Below, in pieces: positions 1-16,061 of a DNA stretch of 64,000 nucleotides. Numbering within the stretch: the first letter of the stretch is position 1; each line of letters begins with the position of its first letter. A model generated the notes under the pieces. The model did not search any database. It saw nothing but the letters and a program-made list of their open reading frames with translations, and was not told the origin of the DNA. Source of the DNA: Homarus americanus (lineage: Eukaryota; Arthropoda; Malacostraca; Decapoda; Nephropidae); the NCBI RefSeq assembly GCF_018991925.1, contig NW_024729645.1:680001-744000 (forward strand), read 5' to 3'. Position numbers and translations under genes: made by a program.

Positions 1-478
1 TATATACCTCTATATTTAACTCTGGTACTTGGTATAAAAAATCTTAATACAACAACCAACTTTCAACGATTAACAACCAACTCTCAACCAGGCTCTACCT
101 TAACTAAATACACTCCCCCTTAGTTATGGTCTAGGGACAAAAATTCAAGCACAGAAAATATACAAAGATTATTTTATTTTATTTTCTCTTCTTTTAATTT
201 TACGATATGTTATAAAATTGACAGGACAGTTTAGTTCAGGTAAAAATCTCATGGGGTATAATTTTTCAATGCTTTATTTTTGTATCATTATAACTGTACT
301 TAAACATATTAAAAATCATGTTTTTATTAATTTTTTTGTATGTAATGAGGTTAACATTGAACTGAGGAATCACTTTTTTACCGAAAATGACTCCCGCATT
401 TCCTGGTGTTTTCTCTCGTCAATTACACGGTGAGTATTATAGTGACGGGTGGCAGGTGAGCTTGTTCTTCGTGAGGGT

Positions 479-518
<40 letters not shown>

Positions 519-640
519 CGTGTGTGTGTGTGTGTGTGTGGTAGAGGTGTGATGACCATTGTGTGTGTGTGCTGTATCACTAATATTATTAAAAGTAGTA
601 CTGTAGTAGTATTAATAGTAGTAGTAGTAGTAGTAGTATT
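479..640. repeat. (GT)n and (TAG)n microsatellites
   Basis: (GT)n with a few GC interruptions spans about 479-540, and (TAG)n spans about 604-640. Confidence 0.95.
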
Positions 641-1848
641 TGTCATGAGCGTCTGAAGTTTTTTCCGGGGAGGCAAAAGCAAAGACAAGACTTGACATAT
701 CGGTTGACTCAAAACAGGTGTATACAATACATCCAGATAAAAGTATGGTAAAGTATAATCTAGTTATTTTCGAGTAATGTATGATCAGTAATATCGTTTA
801 TCAGTGTTATCAACAAATTATTAATCACTAAAATTATCATAGGGTTGACCTGAAGCATTCAAAACTAACGAAAATAATTAATTTGATATCATTAATCCTG
901 AAAATCTAGGGATGGCCAATGCTACCTGTCACGATGGTTAAATAAATACTGCAGGCGGCGCTTATCAGCTCCCAGACGATCAATCACGCGTCTTTAATAA
1001 AAATCTTACTTTTTATTTAACACTTTCAGCAATGGACGCTGAGCATGTACAGGCCAGAGAAGCGTTCACTTGATGTTGTTGATGGAAGCCAAAATAATCT
1101 TGGCCCGCGTCTCCAATATAATGAGCCGCTCTTCACAAGTGGAGGCTGGAAGGGTCAAGGGATCAGTAGGGCTTCTCAAATAACAGGAAACAAATCACAC
1201 GGATTCAGAAGATGCGCTGTTCTGCTGGGAGTGTTGACGCTGTGTCCACATTTCGACTCGGCAAAATTAACGATGTTGTAACAGATTCTTGAAGCACGCA
1301 TATAGCTGTCAGCAATTTCCGCGACAGTTGGCATAAAAAAAACTTATAACGGTACCGAGCTCAGAGCTTTCGACTATATTTATTTTGCTCTTATTTACAC
1401 GCATGAAATAATACTGTGGTTGATATATATGTTTATAATTATGTATCGCATTGTACTAGACAAATTACCAGTTACCCAAATATCATTCTGGTTACCAAAA
1501 TGAAAAAGAACGCATTGGTTACGTTACAATATGTAAAGTTTCGCCAGAAAATTGCAAATTTAACTAACTTATGAAGCCACCGCGCAGTCATTGCTGACGA
1601 CAAATGGTCGCGGCTTCATCATGACCTAACACCAATTGTTATGCGGTTTCTGTGACGTGGACATCTGGCGATAGCCTTACTCAGTCAGCCAGCCAGCCCC
1701 AGCAGGTATCGGTTGTCAGCATAATGACGTCGTAATTCTCCCAAACAGACGAATTGTCAAAAATAACGGCTTACCACAAGTGGCCATTGTGGGAATGTTA
1801 AGGAACAAACATTTCACTTAAAAACTTGTAATATCAAACACATATTGA
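641..1848. other. No gene seen
   Basis: This is unique-looking AT-rich DNA. Frames up to 78 codons occur (1045-1281), but without splice or codon support. Confidence 0.6.
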
Positions 1849-2200
1849 ACATAAGAACCTTAGGAATGGAGGAAACTGCAGCGGGTCTGTGGCCCATACT
1901 GGGCAGTCTCGTTTACACCCAACCCCTATCGCTCATATATCCAACCTATGTTTGAAGCTATCCAGCGTGTTTGGAGTTAATGATGATGTTTGACCTTGTT
2001 CACTCATCACTACTCTATTTTCCAAACCTAATGTTTACCTATCTCGCCTGAATCTAGATTTGTCTAATTTGGAAACCATTGCTACGAGTTCGCTCCTGGT
2101 TGGATGGTTGAATACCTTTGTTATATCATCTTTTGTTTTAGCCCTGACTTCCCATTTTACACACCTTGATCATATCGCCCCTCACTCTACAAGGGTTGCG
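1849..2200 (-). mobile_element. LINE 3' fragment, family L1w (CR1-like)
   Basis: On the minus strand this matches the 3' end of the element at 44030-45345: RNL-type spacing, KLDKF-like codons, the HWFG region, then CCCAGTATGGGCC and TTTCCTCCATTC. It has many indels and stops. The tail reads GGTTCTTATGTTC, like the cttatgttcttat tails of the other copies. It is a dead, heavily 5'-truncated copy. Confidence 0.8.
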
Positions 2201-3089
2201 GGAAAAAGAACATTTCTCATTTTCCGGGGGAGTGCAAGTGCATCCGCCTGAGGACGCCCATGGTAGTAGTAGTAGTAGTAGTAGTAGTATCATTACTATT
2301 GTTATAATATAATTAATATTATTGTGACATTAATGTGACTTTTTTATTATTAATATTCACTATAAAATATTAAGAGAAAGTAGGTCAAGCTTAACAATGT
2401 AGAAGAACAAATTTTCTTAAACTTTCTATAGATAATCGAATTCAACTACATTTTTTTTCTGGGTGTGTAACTCAAAATTATTAGTTTTCTAAAAATTCCC
2501 AAGAGTTGTCGTCATCACAATGGGTGGAATAGGTTAACACAAGTCAACGTACACATCGACTCCAAGATAATACCTAGAATTTTACGCTTAGATGTACCAT
2601 AACAAATCATGAGAGAGATTCAGGTGAAACTTGTTGACGATGAAATATAGTTACAATTTCCTTAAAGTTGGTGAGTTCTTTATAGGTGCAGTTTCTATAT
2701 ACATATATATTCCTCTGAAGATATATACAAATTATATAACTCTTGGATGAAGTCACATATAAGATGGATTATATATTCTTGTTTTTTTACAATTGTGTCT
2801 CATATAAATAATCTTGTTATATATATATGATGTCTATACTATTTACGCAATTTTTTTTTTAGACGTATAAAATTCATATACCGGAACGAGTTATATTGAA
2901 TGATAAAGTTCGAGGTCCAAAAGTGTTTATTTATTGTATAATTCTTACACTACTATTCATGAGGTAATATTTTGATCAGTCTCTTGGGTGTAAAGAATTT
3001 GTTTTTGTTTTTGACCTGAATAGTAATATTTTTTATTTTTTATTATATTATTAAATGGTTTATTCATGTAAGAAAAAGGTGTTGAGTTT
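2201..3089. other. AT-rich intergenic DNA with a (TAG)n tract
   Basis: (TAG)n at 2263-2289; otherwise AT-rich, nothing coding. Confidence 0.7.
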
Positions 3090-3425
3090 AGGTTTGGATT
3101 AGGTTAAGTTTAGGTAAGAGTATGTTAAAATCTGGAAATGAAATTGTGGTTTAGGTAGAGTTTGGTTTAGGTTTGGTTGGAATTAGGTTGGGATGGGTTT
3201 GGTTAAGGTTTGGTTAGATTTTGGTTAGGTTAGGTTTGGTTTTAAGGTTTGGTTAAGGTTAGGTTAAGGTTAGGTTAGGTTAGGTTTGGTTAAGGTTTGG
3301 TTAGGTTTGGTTAGGTTTGGTTAGGTTAGGTTTGGTTAAGGTTTGGTTAGAATTGATTAGGTTAGGTATGGTTAAGGTTTGGTTAGGTTAGGATAAGGTT
3401 TGGTTAGGTTTTGTTTGGTTACTAT
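3090..3425. repeat. Degenerate TTAGG-like block
   Basis: Repeats of ggttaggttt, ggttaagg and ggttagg decay on both sides. They are related to the arthropod telomeric TTAGG but have frequent T and A insertions. This is interstitial, not a chromosome end. Confidence 0.8.
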
Positions 3426-5175
3426 GGTACAGTAGAACCTCCTGAAATTCCCTGTATTTTATTGATCATTACTACTAATGTTCTGCTTTAAATGTTTACC
3501 TGGATGTTACTTACCTGGCAACGCGAATTCAAGCTACTGGAGACGATTGGCTTCACATTGGTCTTCCTCAGTTGACATTCTTCACAGACTTGCAGGTACA
3601 GTACAGCTTTATTTGACCCATCGTAATATTTGCATATTTTTCACTGGTTACTTTATAAGGGATATTCTTTCCTCTATGCCCATTAGCAAGATGAGCAGTT
3701 CGGATTGTATCAAACAGATCTTCAGCACACACACACACACACATATCGAAGCACAGTCCCTTGTTTTAGTAAGGTGTCTCACTGTGGTCTCTTCAACTGA
3801 AACTTCCATAACTGAGTCCGTCTGAGTCCTATTCACCTCAGGTTTTTCAAGTTCCATGAGGCGATTAACAATGCTCTCGTACTCACTCTTGGCAACACTA
3901 AATTGAATTTCTCCTTCCTTCCATCCATAGTTGGTCACGATGAGGGCCCAGCTGAGGCACCAATGCTTACCCTGGTGTCGTACAGGTCACCTCACCACCT
4001 CGCTACTGCCTCGGGATTGGCTAATCTAGAGTAGTGTGTCGCCAAGTCATGAACAAGGTAGTTTAAAGGTCTGAGTGATAGTAGCTCTTACCAGTTTAGA
4101 GATTTTGCAAGTTGGCCGATTTTTATGCGTTTTTGCAAAATGATCAGACGTTTAAGATCATTTTATAAAATTACTATTCTTTTGGTGTCTTTGCAAATCG
4201 ACCGGATAATTTATAAAAACACCGGTTTCGTAAAAAAAACCCGGAACATATATACTTACATGTCTCGTTATGTAAGCGTGTGTATAGGTTTTTCACGTTT
4301 CTTTGTGTGCGTTTGGTCGTGCACGTGTTTGATGTGCATCCATCATCAGGCTAACCCAGATCACGTACCACCACCACCACCACCACTATCTCTCTCTCCA
4401 CACACACACACACACACAGCCAACCTCTCCCGCCATTACTCACACGCCTCCGTCACTTTACCAAGGGCGTGTGTGTCCACCGCTCTACCAATCTTATGTA
4501 AATCACGTGTTAAAAGTGCGAAGACGATTGGCTATGTATTTGTCAAAAGATTCCTACACTATTTTCTCTTCGTAACTTGAGACGAGAAGACCAATCTAGT
4601 CACGGTAAAGTTTCCAGTTGTTTATTTTGAATTTATTTTGACTATTATTACAGAATATTTCCTTAAAACAAATCAGTAATAAAAAGAATTACGGATCTTT
4701 TGAGGAACTATATTTATGTCCTTATTTAGGTGAGTCAGCTATTTCCACTCACACTCATATTTACAATTCGGGGTAAATATTCAAAATAGGAACCCCATCT
4801 GAGACGTCATGTTTATATATATATAGCAATTGACCTCCGTAAACATATGAACGATAAGTCACGATGAAATGTGGAAACGAATATCTTAGGAGTTTATGAA
4901 AAAAAAAATACATATGAAGGTTACATCAATTCTTGTGATAAATTATTCGCAAGAGAGTCAACACAAATCATTGGACCACAGACTACAATAAATAAAAGTC
5001 AGAATAATATTACACTATAGTAGGAAATATAGTTATAAGAGTTAATTATGTAAATATAGGAGACTCTGATTATGGTAGTAATTGGTGTATTATATAGCCT
5101 GCCATGACATACATACACTCACACATTTGTTTATGGGATCGTGTGAGAAGGTTAATGCTGCCATGATACTCTGTT

Positions 5176-5176
<1 letters not shown>
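3426..5176. other. No gene seen; minor SSRs
   Basis: Small (CA)n at 3726-3743, (CCA)n at 4368-4386 and (CA)n at 4399-4419. Open frames here are short and repeat-driven. Confidence 0.6.

Positions 5177-5241
<65 letters not shown>
5177..5241. repeat. (GT)n microsatellite
   Basis: Pure GT repeat of about 62 bp. Confidence 0.95.
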
Positions 5242-5440
5242 TAATAACTTAATATCATTCTTAACTTTTTTATTCTTGAAGTTAAACAATAATTCACGTG
5301 TGTTGGTGGGAGATTTCTCTACCTGCCCCGCACTGATCAACCTGGCCTGACCCCTTATATAGTCAGGTAGATGGGCGGTGTTCATAAAGAAATTCACTTT
5401 GACATTAAAAAAGTTGATATTGGAAAAATAATTGTTTTAT

Positions 5441-5442
<2 letters not shown>

Positions 5443-5500
<58 letters not shown>

Positions 5501-5592
5501 AAATACACACACACACATACAAAGGCTTCTCCACCACCACCACCACCACCACATAAAGGCTTCTTCACCACCACCACCACCACCACCACAAA
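5443..5592. repeat. (GA)n followed by (CA)n and (CAC)n
   Basis: (GA)n at 5443-5497, then (CA)n, then two (CAC)n runs at 5531-5553 and 5567-5590. The two are separated by a similar aaaggcttct or aagagtttct segment, suggesting local duplication. Confidence 0.9.
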
Positions 5593-5875
5593 AGAGTTTC
5601 TCCACCACTAAACTTTCAACAATACACAAACTTTCACACACAATACACAACCTTGGTAAAAATTAGCTTAAATATCCTTCATTTTGGCTTACCAGCGCCT
5701 AGACCCGGCCGACACTGAGAGTTAAACAGGGTGTATGTGGGGAGGTGAAACTATACCATTGTGACCACGTAAAAAATTGACGACTTTTTTTTGTGTATGT
5801 GTTTGAATCTTTCTGTTTTTTTTTTCTATTTTTTTCGTTATTTATTCTTTGTTTATCTGTATATGTCTGTCTTTA

Positions 5876-6100
5876 TGTCCCTTCCACCCTCCCTTCCTCT
5901 TCCCCTTCCCCACCTCCTTACCCTTCCACCTCCTTCCTCTTCCACTTCCTCTTACCTCCTTACCCTTCCACCCCTCTTTTTCTTCCCCTTTTCCACCTCA
6001 CTACTCTACCACCACCCCCCCTTTCCTCTCCCCTTCCCCCACCTCCAGTCCCTTCCATCCCCCTCCTTTCTCTCACCTCTCCCTATCCCTCCCCCGGGCA
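5876..6100. repeat. Polypyrimidine tract
   Basis: About 225 bp of C/T-only or nearly C/T-only sequence, open in several frames for compositional reasons. Confidence 0.9.
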
Positions 6101-6600
6101 ATACAAGGCCACCAGCACAATGGTTTCCCCCCAAAAGAAGGAAAGCTAATTATTTGGTACATACTTAGGCAACTTTCCCAGCAGTCTTCCTTCTATAGTA
6201 TGCCCTTGAGGATTCTCTCTCACTGTCTTGATATGGCTTTATGTCTGCTTCTCTCCAGTAGTGAAAGCTCTCAAATAATTACTGTATGCTTATAAACCTC
6301 AACGACAACTGTGTTTTTTTTAAAATTTGGCCTAAAGAACCAATTTTAGTTAACACGTGTTGTGGAGCAGTTCACGACAGGTGTTTAGCACGTGTTATAA
6401 AGTCAATGACGTATAATTGTTATTGTCCTATAGTAAAATGACAGATGTTGAGTAGATATTCTGAAGACCTACTTTACGTTCGTGGCAGATGTTGAACTAG
6501 TGTCTGCTTGAAGTATGGCTGGAGGAAGTATTTAACATATGTTCAGGTGTTTCAGTTGTTGTAGTGTTTATTAATACTGTAGTGGGTGTGAGCTAGAGAC
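6101..6600. other. No gene seen
   Basis: Ordinary intergenic sequence. Confidence 0.6.
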
Positions 6601-6603
6601 CCA

Positions 6604-6606
<3 letters not shown>

Positions 6607-6640
<34 letters not shown>

Positions 6641-6836
6641 GTTTTCTCTTTTCTCTCTCTCTTTCTATGTCTCTCTCCCTGTCTCTGTTTGTCTGTGCCC
6701 CTCTTCCCTCTCTCTCTCTCTCTCTTCTTCCCCCCTCTCTTTCTCTTTCTCTCTTTCCCCTTTCTTGTCTGTCTGTCTGTCTGTCTATCTATCTAACTGT
6801 CTGTCTGTCTGTCTGCCTGCCTGTCTGTCTGTCCCT
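6607..6836. repeat. (CT)n and (CTGT)n microsatellites
   Basis: (CT)n with interruptions to about 6760, then (CTGT)n mixed with CTAT and CTGC to 6836. Confidence 0.9.
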
Positions 6837-6839
6837 AAC

Positions 6840-7968
6840 AACAGGTAAACTTCAATCTCTTCAGTCTTAACCACGTTCACAAATCACTAGGTTTAACTCA
6901 GTCTCTCATAAATAAATGAAAACCCGGGGAAAATAAACCCACAAGATTTCGTAATAATTTGGCGAATTTCTCTCTCATAAAGTTGAGGTGATATGTGTCC
7001 ACTCTACGACTCAGACGAAGAGGGAGTCTTAGACCTGGCCATAATTTTCTTTTCTGAGTAATTGCGGGATTTTTTTTTCTTCTGTTTCTAATGTAAAAAT
7101 AAAAGTTGATTTATATGCTTGTGGGATTTTTCAATTTTTATTTAAATTTTTGCTTTTAATGTTGAAATATAGAAAGGATTTATATATTTTTGAGATAATT
7201 TTTTTTTTTTTTAGTTTCTGATTAAAAATTCTGGTTTATTATAATTTTTGTTTTAGATTTTTAAAGTATTTAGTGTAATAATAAAATTGAATTCATATAA
7301 TTATTAATAATAGTTATTCAAGATGGTGAAGGAGAGGTGCTCAGATTACAAGGATATTTTTGACTCATTTTAAACTTTTGGTTAAGACAACGTGGATTTT
7401 TTTATACTTTTCCCTATTACTTTTTTCTAGATATTACATGAACTAAAAGTAATTATATATTTTTTACTATTTTTAGAATTTTTGTCGGGAAAATAATTAT
7501 AAATACATATAATTTTGTTTTTAATGTTGATTTATTTAAGGAATTTTAAGTTATTTTCTAATTAAAACTATCATAATATATTTTATTATAAATTTTTCGA
7601 GTCTCTGGTATCTAAAAGTAGACACGTAAACATATATATCAAAATATTTAATATAGTTTCATAAAATTCTTTAATTTCTTTTATAACCTCTAACTATAGT
7701 TCTTGAATTTCTAATATAACAAAAGTGATCTTGATATTATGTTTTTACTTTACAAACTTTCTAAATCATTTTGAGAATTTTCTATCATTAAATATATGAC
7801 TTTCTATAATCTTATGGTGTATACTTTCCATCGTAAAAAAAACAGACGAGAAATTTTATATACTTTCTAAATAATCTTTTGAATTTCTGGCGTGAAAATC
7901 CATTACTAAAGGAAATTATAATCTTTAATGTTTATGTCTGTTTTTTTACAATTTCTAGCCTCAATGAC
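6840..7968. other. Very AT-rich intergenic DNA
   Basis: 7030-7900 is dominated by A/T runs; no coding signal. Confidence 0.7.
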
Positions 7969-7970
<2 letters not shown>

Positions 7971-8033
<63 letters not shown>

Positions 8034-8210
8034 AGGGAGGGTTAAATTGGACAACACAAATTTATCGAATTACAACCTCTTAAATAATGTCACTCACAGC
8101 TTTTCATTAGGATAGACAGATAGACAGACGAGGAGGGGAGGGAGAGGAGGGGAGGGGGGAAGGAGGGGGGGAAGGGAGAGGGGGAAGGGAGGGGGAAGAG
8201 GGAGGTATGC
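7971..8210. repeat. (GT)n, then G/A-rich tract
   Basis: (GT)n at 7971-8030; purine-only gggga-type sequence at about 8126-8205. Confidence 0.9.
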
Positions 8211-8267
8211 AGTAAGGTGGTGCTGTCACGGTGGGCGAACCTAATGGTAGGTACGTAATTAAGAAGA

Positions 8268-8480
8268 CGTCTAAGGCATTCTAGTTCTATGGGTTCTAGT
8301 TCTAATAGGTCCTAGTTCTAATAGGTTCTAGTTCTAATAGGTTCTATTTCTAATTGGTCCTAGTTCTTATAGGTCCTCGTTATAATCGTTCTAATAGGTC
8401 CTAGTTCTAATAGGTCCTAGGTATAATAGGTCCTAGTTCTAATAGGTCCTAGTTCTAATAGGCCCTATCCTTAATAGACC
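8268..8480. repeat. 16-bp minisatellite
   Basis: About 12 imperfect units of taataggtcctagttc, some 15 or 17 bp long. Confidence 0.9.
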
Positions 8481-8577
8481 CAAACATAAACTAACCTAAC
8501 CAGAGAAGAAAAAATTAAAGAGAAATTAAATCAAGAATAGAGAAAGAATATAGACATAAATACAGAGGCAGGAACAG

Positions 8578-9787
<1,210 letters not shown>

Positions 9788-9863
<76 letters not shown>
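9788..9863. repeat. (GA)n microsatellite
   Basis: GA repeat of about 75 bp with one aaag interruption. Confidence 0.95.
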
Positions 9864-9866
<3 letters not shown>

Positions 9867-10241
9867 ACAGAATACAGTAGCATATAATACCACACATCTT
9901 TAATAAGTAATTTCACCTCAGACAAAATAACAGTGATTCATTTCCTCCGATTACTGACATCAATCTAACCCTCTCAAGACAACCTGAAGACTACGTGAAG
10001 AAAACCTGAAGATAATCTGAATTTCCCGGCGTATATTCCATGCGTGTGTTGGTTGACTGTGAGAGTGAGAACCCCTCCCTCACTATCTCCGGGTCATCAG
10101 ACGGTGAAATCCGGGTTACACAGATGTTTTAAGTTCCGGTTAATTAGCGTCTCTCGTCAGCCTAGAAGGGTAGTTGTGATTATTATTATTATGTTGGAGT
10201 ACTTTGAGGGTGTCTATAATCATCTGTCTAACTTACTTATA

Positions 10242-10286
<45 letters not shown>

Positions 10287-10705
10287 CATTACTCCACACC
10301 CGTACAATGAACCACGCATCATCACGACCCAATGAAGGGTGTTAAGTGTAAAAAAAAAAGAAGTGTACCAACATTGTACACCTGAACAATAGAGGTCCCC
10401 CACGTACATACACACACATACACACACATACACACACACACACACACACATACACACACACACACACACACGTAGAATGCAAACAAATGGACGTTTCAAC
10501 ACTGGAAAGACAAACTCGGTCAGCGATGTTCTTTTATCAGTCAGTTCCGTGTTGACTAAGCTGGTTCCCTGTTGTTATACACATTGACAACAGATATGGA
10601 TTATTATAGAACGACGCGTCTGATTGGTTGATTATATTAGATCTCGTGATGTCAACAAAACGTAAGATTATGGTTGTCATAATACTGAAACCCTTATAAG
10701 AATAT

Positions 10706-10707
<2 letters not shown>
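9864..10707. other. No gene seen; SSRs
   Basis: (CTGT)n at 10242-10286 and interrupted (CA)n at 10408-10471. Confidence 0.65.

Positions 10708-10779
<72 letters not shown>
10708..10779. repeat. (GA)n microsatellite
   Basis: Pure GA repeat of about 72 bp. Confidence 0.95.
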
Positions 10780-10782
<3 letters not shown>

Positions 10783-10855
10783 GGACAGATATTAAGACAC
10801 ACACACAAACTGTACAGTATATAGTCCCATCCCTGTCTACCTGGTGACCCACACT

Positions 10856-12120
<1,265 letters not shown>

Positions 12121-12200
<80 letters not shown>
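12121..12200. repeat. (GA)n microsatellite
   Basis: Pure GA repeat of about 80 bp. Confidence 0.95.
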
Positions 12201-12204
<4 letters not shown>

Positions 12205-12280
12205 AAGAGAAATGAGTTAAAGAGAGAGTGTACTGTTATTTCCTATTACATGTTGTGTATTACTGGAAACTGACAGCAGG

Positions 12281-12370
12281 TGTGTGTGTGTGTGTGTGTG
12301 TGTGTATGTATTTGATGGTCTCACGTTCAAGGTATGATGACACAGGCAAAAACACACACACACACACACA

Positions 12371-12441
<71 letters not shown>

Positions 12442-12516
12442 AGTCCATAAATCACACAATGAATCTGACATATAGGACCGCGACCCACAAACTAACACAG
12501 ACAAGCGGACTGACTA

Positions 12517-12587
<71 letters not shown>

Positions 12588-12607
12588 ACACACACACAGA
12601 CACACAC
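12281..12607. repeat. (GT)n and two (CA)n microsatellites
   Basis: (GT)n at 12281-12306, (CA)n at 12353-12439 and (CA)n at 12520-12607. GT followed by CA makes this potentially self-pairing. Confidence 0.95.
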
Positions 12608-12765
12608 TAGCAAGTTCAATATCTTTTAGACTTTAACTCAAATGTTTAAAAATACTTACGTTAAATTTTCCTCTTAAGTGAATAATTAGAAATATTATCG
12701 TTAATCTCTCACTTATTTGTCTCCGGATATACATTAGTTAGCTTAAGTAAAAAATGGATTCTTAG

Positions 12766-12905
12766 CCCCTTGAGTACGATGACTTAAACTCTTGAACATG
12801 ATGACTCGATGACTTAGGGGTTATATCATCGTACTCAAGAGATTAAGTCATTGTACTCAAAAGGTTTAGTCATCATACTCAAAAGATTAAAATCATCGTA
12901 CTCTT
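12766..12905. repeat. 22-bp minisatellite with internal inversion
   Basis: About four units of tcatcgtactcaaaagatta run one way (12827-12905). Two related units in the reverse orientation (gagtacgatgacttaaactc type) lie at 12771-12820. Confidence 0.75.
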
Positions 12906-13424
12906 ATCTACTTCAGTTAAGGCATGACACAATAACAAATTCTCAAGGGTTTGTCAGGTATCTAGTTTAACACATATCAGAACGACAATAAAAAAAACCC
13001 CACCACTTAACTATCCCTCAAAAAATAAACATAGGAACATTTGAGACTCCATCATTAAATCAATCTATTATATGCTTCATCACATCACCACCTGGAGAAT
13101 AACAAAAGAGTTTTATCGTAGGTAAATTTCAAGACCTTTTTGTGTTGTCCATTCAGGGTGGATAACGTAAGATAAGACGTCATTGGGAACACAGATCTTA
13201 GGTATGTGGCGGCGTGGTTTGTCTGGCCATTACTACCATAGTTATACCCACGAGTCTCTCTCTCTATTAGCTGGCAGGTAGGTATAGTGTGTGTGGGTGT
13301 TGGTTGTAGCTGCACGATCTATAGCTGTATGACTTATAGCTGCACGACTTGTAACTTAAGTACGTGTAGCTTAACGACCTGTAGCTTTCCGACCAGTAAT
13401 TGCACTACCTGTTCTTTCATTCAT
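12906..13424. other. No gene seen
   Basis: 13300-13410 holds a weak repeat of agctgcacgacttgta type (four to six units). Confidence 0.55.
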
Positions 13425-14598
13425 TATCTATCTATCTATCTATCTATCTATTTATTTATCTATCTATCTCTTTTCCTTCTATCTCCCTTGCCCATCCCTC
13501 TTTACCCTCTCCTTTCTTCCCTATTTCTCTCTCCACCATTCCTCCTTTCCATCCTTTCTTCCCTCTCTCTCCTTCCAGTCTTCCCTAACTACATTCCCCT
13601 CCCTCACTCCTCTCTCCCTTCCCTCACTCCTCTCTCCCTTCCCTCACTCCTCTCCCTCCCCCACTCCCCTCCCCCCCCTTCCCCACTCCCTCACCCCTTC
13701 CCCACTCCCCACCCCCTTCCCCACCCTCACCCCTCTCTCCCCACCCCCTTCCCCCCACTCCCCTCACACCCCTTCCCCCCACTCCTTTCACCCCCTTCCC
13801 ACACCTCCTCCCCTCTCCCCACTCCCTCCCCCTTCCTGCACCTCTCCCCCTTCCCCCACCCTCCCCCTTCCCCACCCCCACCCCTCCCCACTCCCCCTCC
13901 CCCTTCCCCCACCCTCACCCCTTCCCCCCACCCCCCCCTTCCCCACTCCCCTCTCCCCCAATTCCTCTCCCCTCCCCCACCCCCACCCCTCCCCCCACCC
14001 CCTCCCTCCCTCACTCCCCCACCCCCCTCCCCCACTCCCCACCCCTTCCCCCACTCTCTCCCCTTCCCCCACCCCCACCTCCCCCACCCTCACCTTCCCC
14101 CCACTCCTCACCCCTTCCCCACTCCCCACCCCTCCCTCACTCCCTCACCCCTTCCCCAAACCCCTCACCCCTCTCCCCACTCCCTCACCCCTTCCCACAC
14201 CCCTCCTCCCCACTCCTCTCCCCCCTTCCCACCCTCTCCCCCCTCCCCACCCTCTCCCCCCCCCTCCCCTCACCCCTTCACCCCTTCCCCCCACCCCTCC
14301 CCTTCCCCACCCTCACCCCCCTCCCCACCTCTCCCCTCTCCCCACTCCCTCCTTCCCCACTCCTCTCCCCTTCCCCCACTCCCTCACACCCCCTTCCCCA
14401 CCCCTCACCCTTCCCCCACTCCCTCAATTCTCCCTCCTCACCCTCCCCACCTCACCCTTCCCCACTCCTCACCCCCTCCCCCACTCCCTCACCCTCCCCA
14501 ATTCTCTCCCTTCCCCCACTCCCTCTCACCCCTTCCCACACTCCCTCACCCCTTCCCACTCCCTCCCCCTCTCACTCCTCACCCCCTTCCCTCACCAC
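13425..14598. repeat. (TATC)n, then 1.1 kb C/T-rich minisatellite
   Basis: (ATCT)n at 13425-13469. Then almost pure pyrimidine on the plus strand to 14598, built from ccccttccccactccctcac-like units. The opposite strand is G-run-rich. The 443-codon frame across it is compositional. Confidence 0.95.
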
Positions 14599-15360
14599 AT
14601 CCTTCCCAACACAGGTGAAAAATATTAAAATACCGATGGGGCAAATTATCAACGCCAGGCTTTACTCTCTGCGTGAACAAGAAACCATAAGAGACATAAA
14701 CACTAAGACATACAGACGGACACTGAGACATAAAGACAGAGACACTAAGACATAGAGACATATAAAGGGACAGAGAGATATACATATATATTTTGTTCGT
14801 AGTTCATGTCTCATCTTGTCGTTAAGAAAGAGGGCAGCGTAGAGGAGGAGGAATACACCAGGTGGTTGACTGTGACCATAATAAGATAATCAGTATTTAG
14901 TGTGTTCCTCAGGCGCCATTAGGAGAGAGAAGGTACAGGTGATCACAGGTGTTACAGTCATAGGTAAGTATAGGTTGATTTCTCTTTCCTGTGATGTTAT
15001 TATTATTACTACTACTACTACTACACACTACTACTATTATTATTATTATTATTTTATTTATTTATTTATTTTTTAATAATAATAATAATAGTCTGTCATT
15101 TTCTCTTTCCCACCACCATCATCTATAAGTCTCCTCCTCATCATCACTTGTCCTTCTCCCACTTTCTTATCTCTATGTCCTTCTCCTCCTCTCGTCTCTT
15201 ATTTATTTTCTATTTTTATCTCATCTCCTGTACATTTATTCCTGGTATCTTATCACCTACTTATCCTCTTATCACCTGTTATCTCATACGATTGAAAGAG
15301 TGGGAAAGAGAAGAGAAAGAGAAGGATAGAGAAGAGAAAATGGTGAGAGAAAATTAAAAG
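14599..15360. other. No gene seen; (ATT)n tract
   Basis: (ACT)n and (ATT)n at about 15000-15092; otherwise CT- or GA-biased intergenic DNA. Confidence 0.6.

Positions 15361-15427
<67 letters not shown>
15361..15427. repeat. (GA)n microsatellite
   Basis: Pure GA repeat. Confidence 0.95.
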
Positions 15428-15429
<2 letters not shown>

Positions 15430-15596
15430 AGCATCATCATCCTTACCAACATCCACTGAGCTAGATTTTAGGTGGCCCGCGGGGGGGTGTTTGCCATCTG
15501 CCGTGTCTCCAGGGTGTGAAAGACGCTGCCTTCCTTACTTCCTGAACCATGTTGCTGCCATCTGTACCATACCCAAACGTGCGAAAGTTATACCAT

Positions 15597-15628
<32 letters not shown>

Positions 15629-16052
15629 TCGCTTCTCTTTTGTCTCTCTTTTCTTCTTCTTCTTTCTCTTTCTTTCCGTCCCTACTTTCTCTTTGTAGGA
15701 AGAGTTGTAAGAGGAGGAAGAAGTAAGGAGAAACAAGGAAGAGATGAGGGAAGGTAGAGGAAGTGGAGGGAGAGGAGGGAAGAAGAGGAGGGGAGGGAGA
15801 GGAGGGGAGGAGGTGAGGGAAGGAGGTGAGGGAGAGGAGGTGAGGAAAGGAGAGATGAGGGAGATGAGGGAGAGGAAGAGGAGTTGAGGAGAGGAGGAAG
15901 AGGAGGTGAAGGAGATGAGGGAGAGGAAGAGGAGGTGAGGGAGATGAGGCAGAGGAAGATAGGAAGAGGAGATGAAGGGGAAAATTAAAGAGGAAGTAAG
16001 GGAGAGGAAGGATAGTCATGAGAAGAAGAGGAAGAGGAGAAAGAAGAAGAAG
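15597..16052. repeat. (CT)n, then 340-bp purine-rich tract
   Basis: (CT)n at 15597-15625. From about 15710 to 16052 the plus strand is almost all G/A, in gaggaggtgagggagatg-like units. Confidence 0.9.
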
Positions 16053-16061
16053 TAGATGTTT

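Noticed and set aside
13287..14618. 443-codon Pro/Ser/Leu-rich frame
   Set aside because: Produced by the C/T-rich minisatellite. The start is not a good ATG context, and the opposite strand is equally open.
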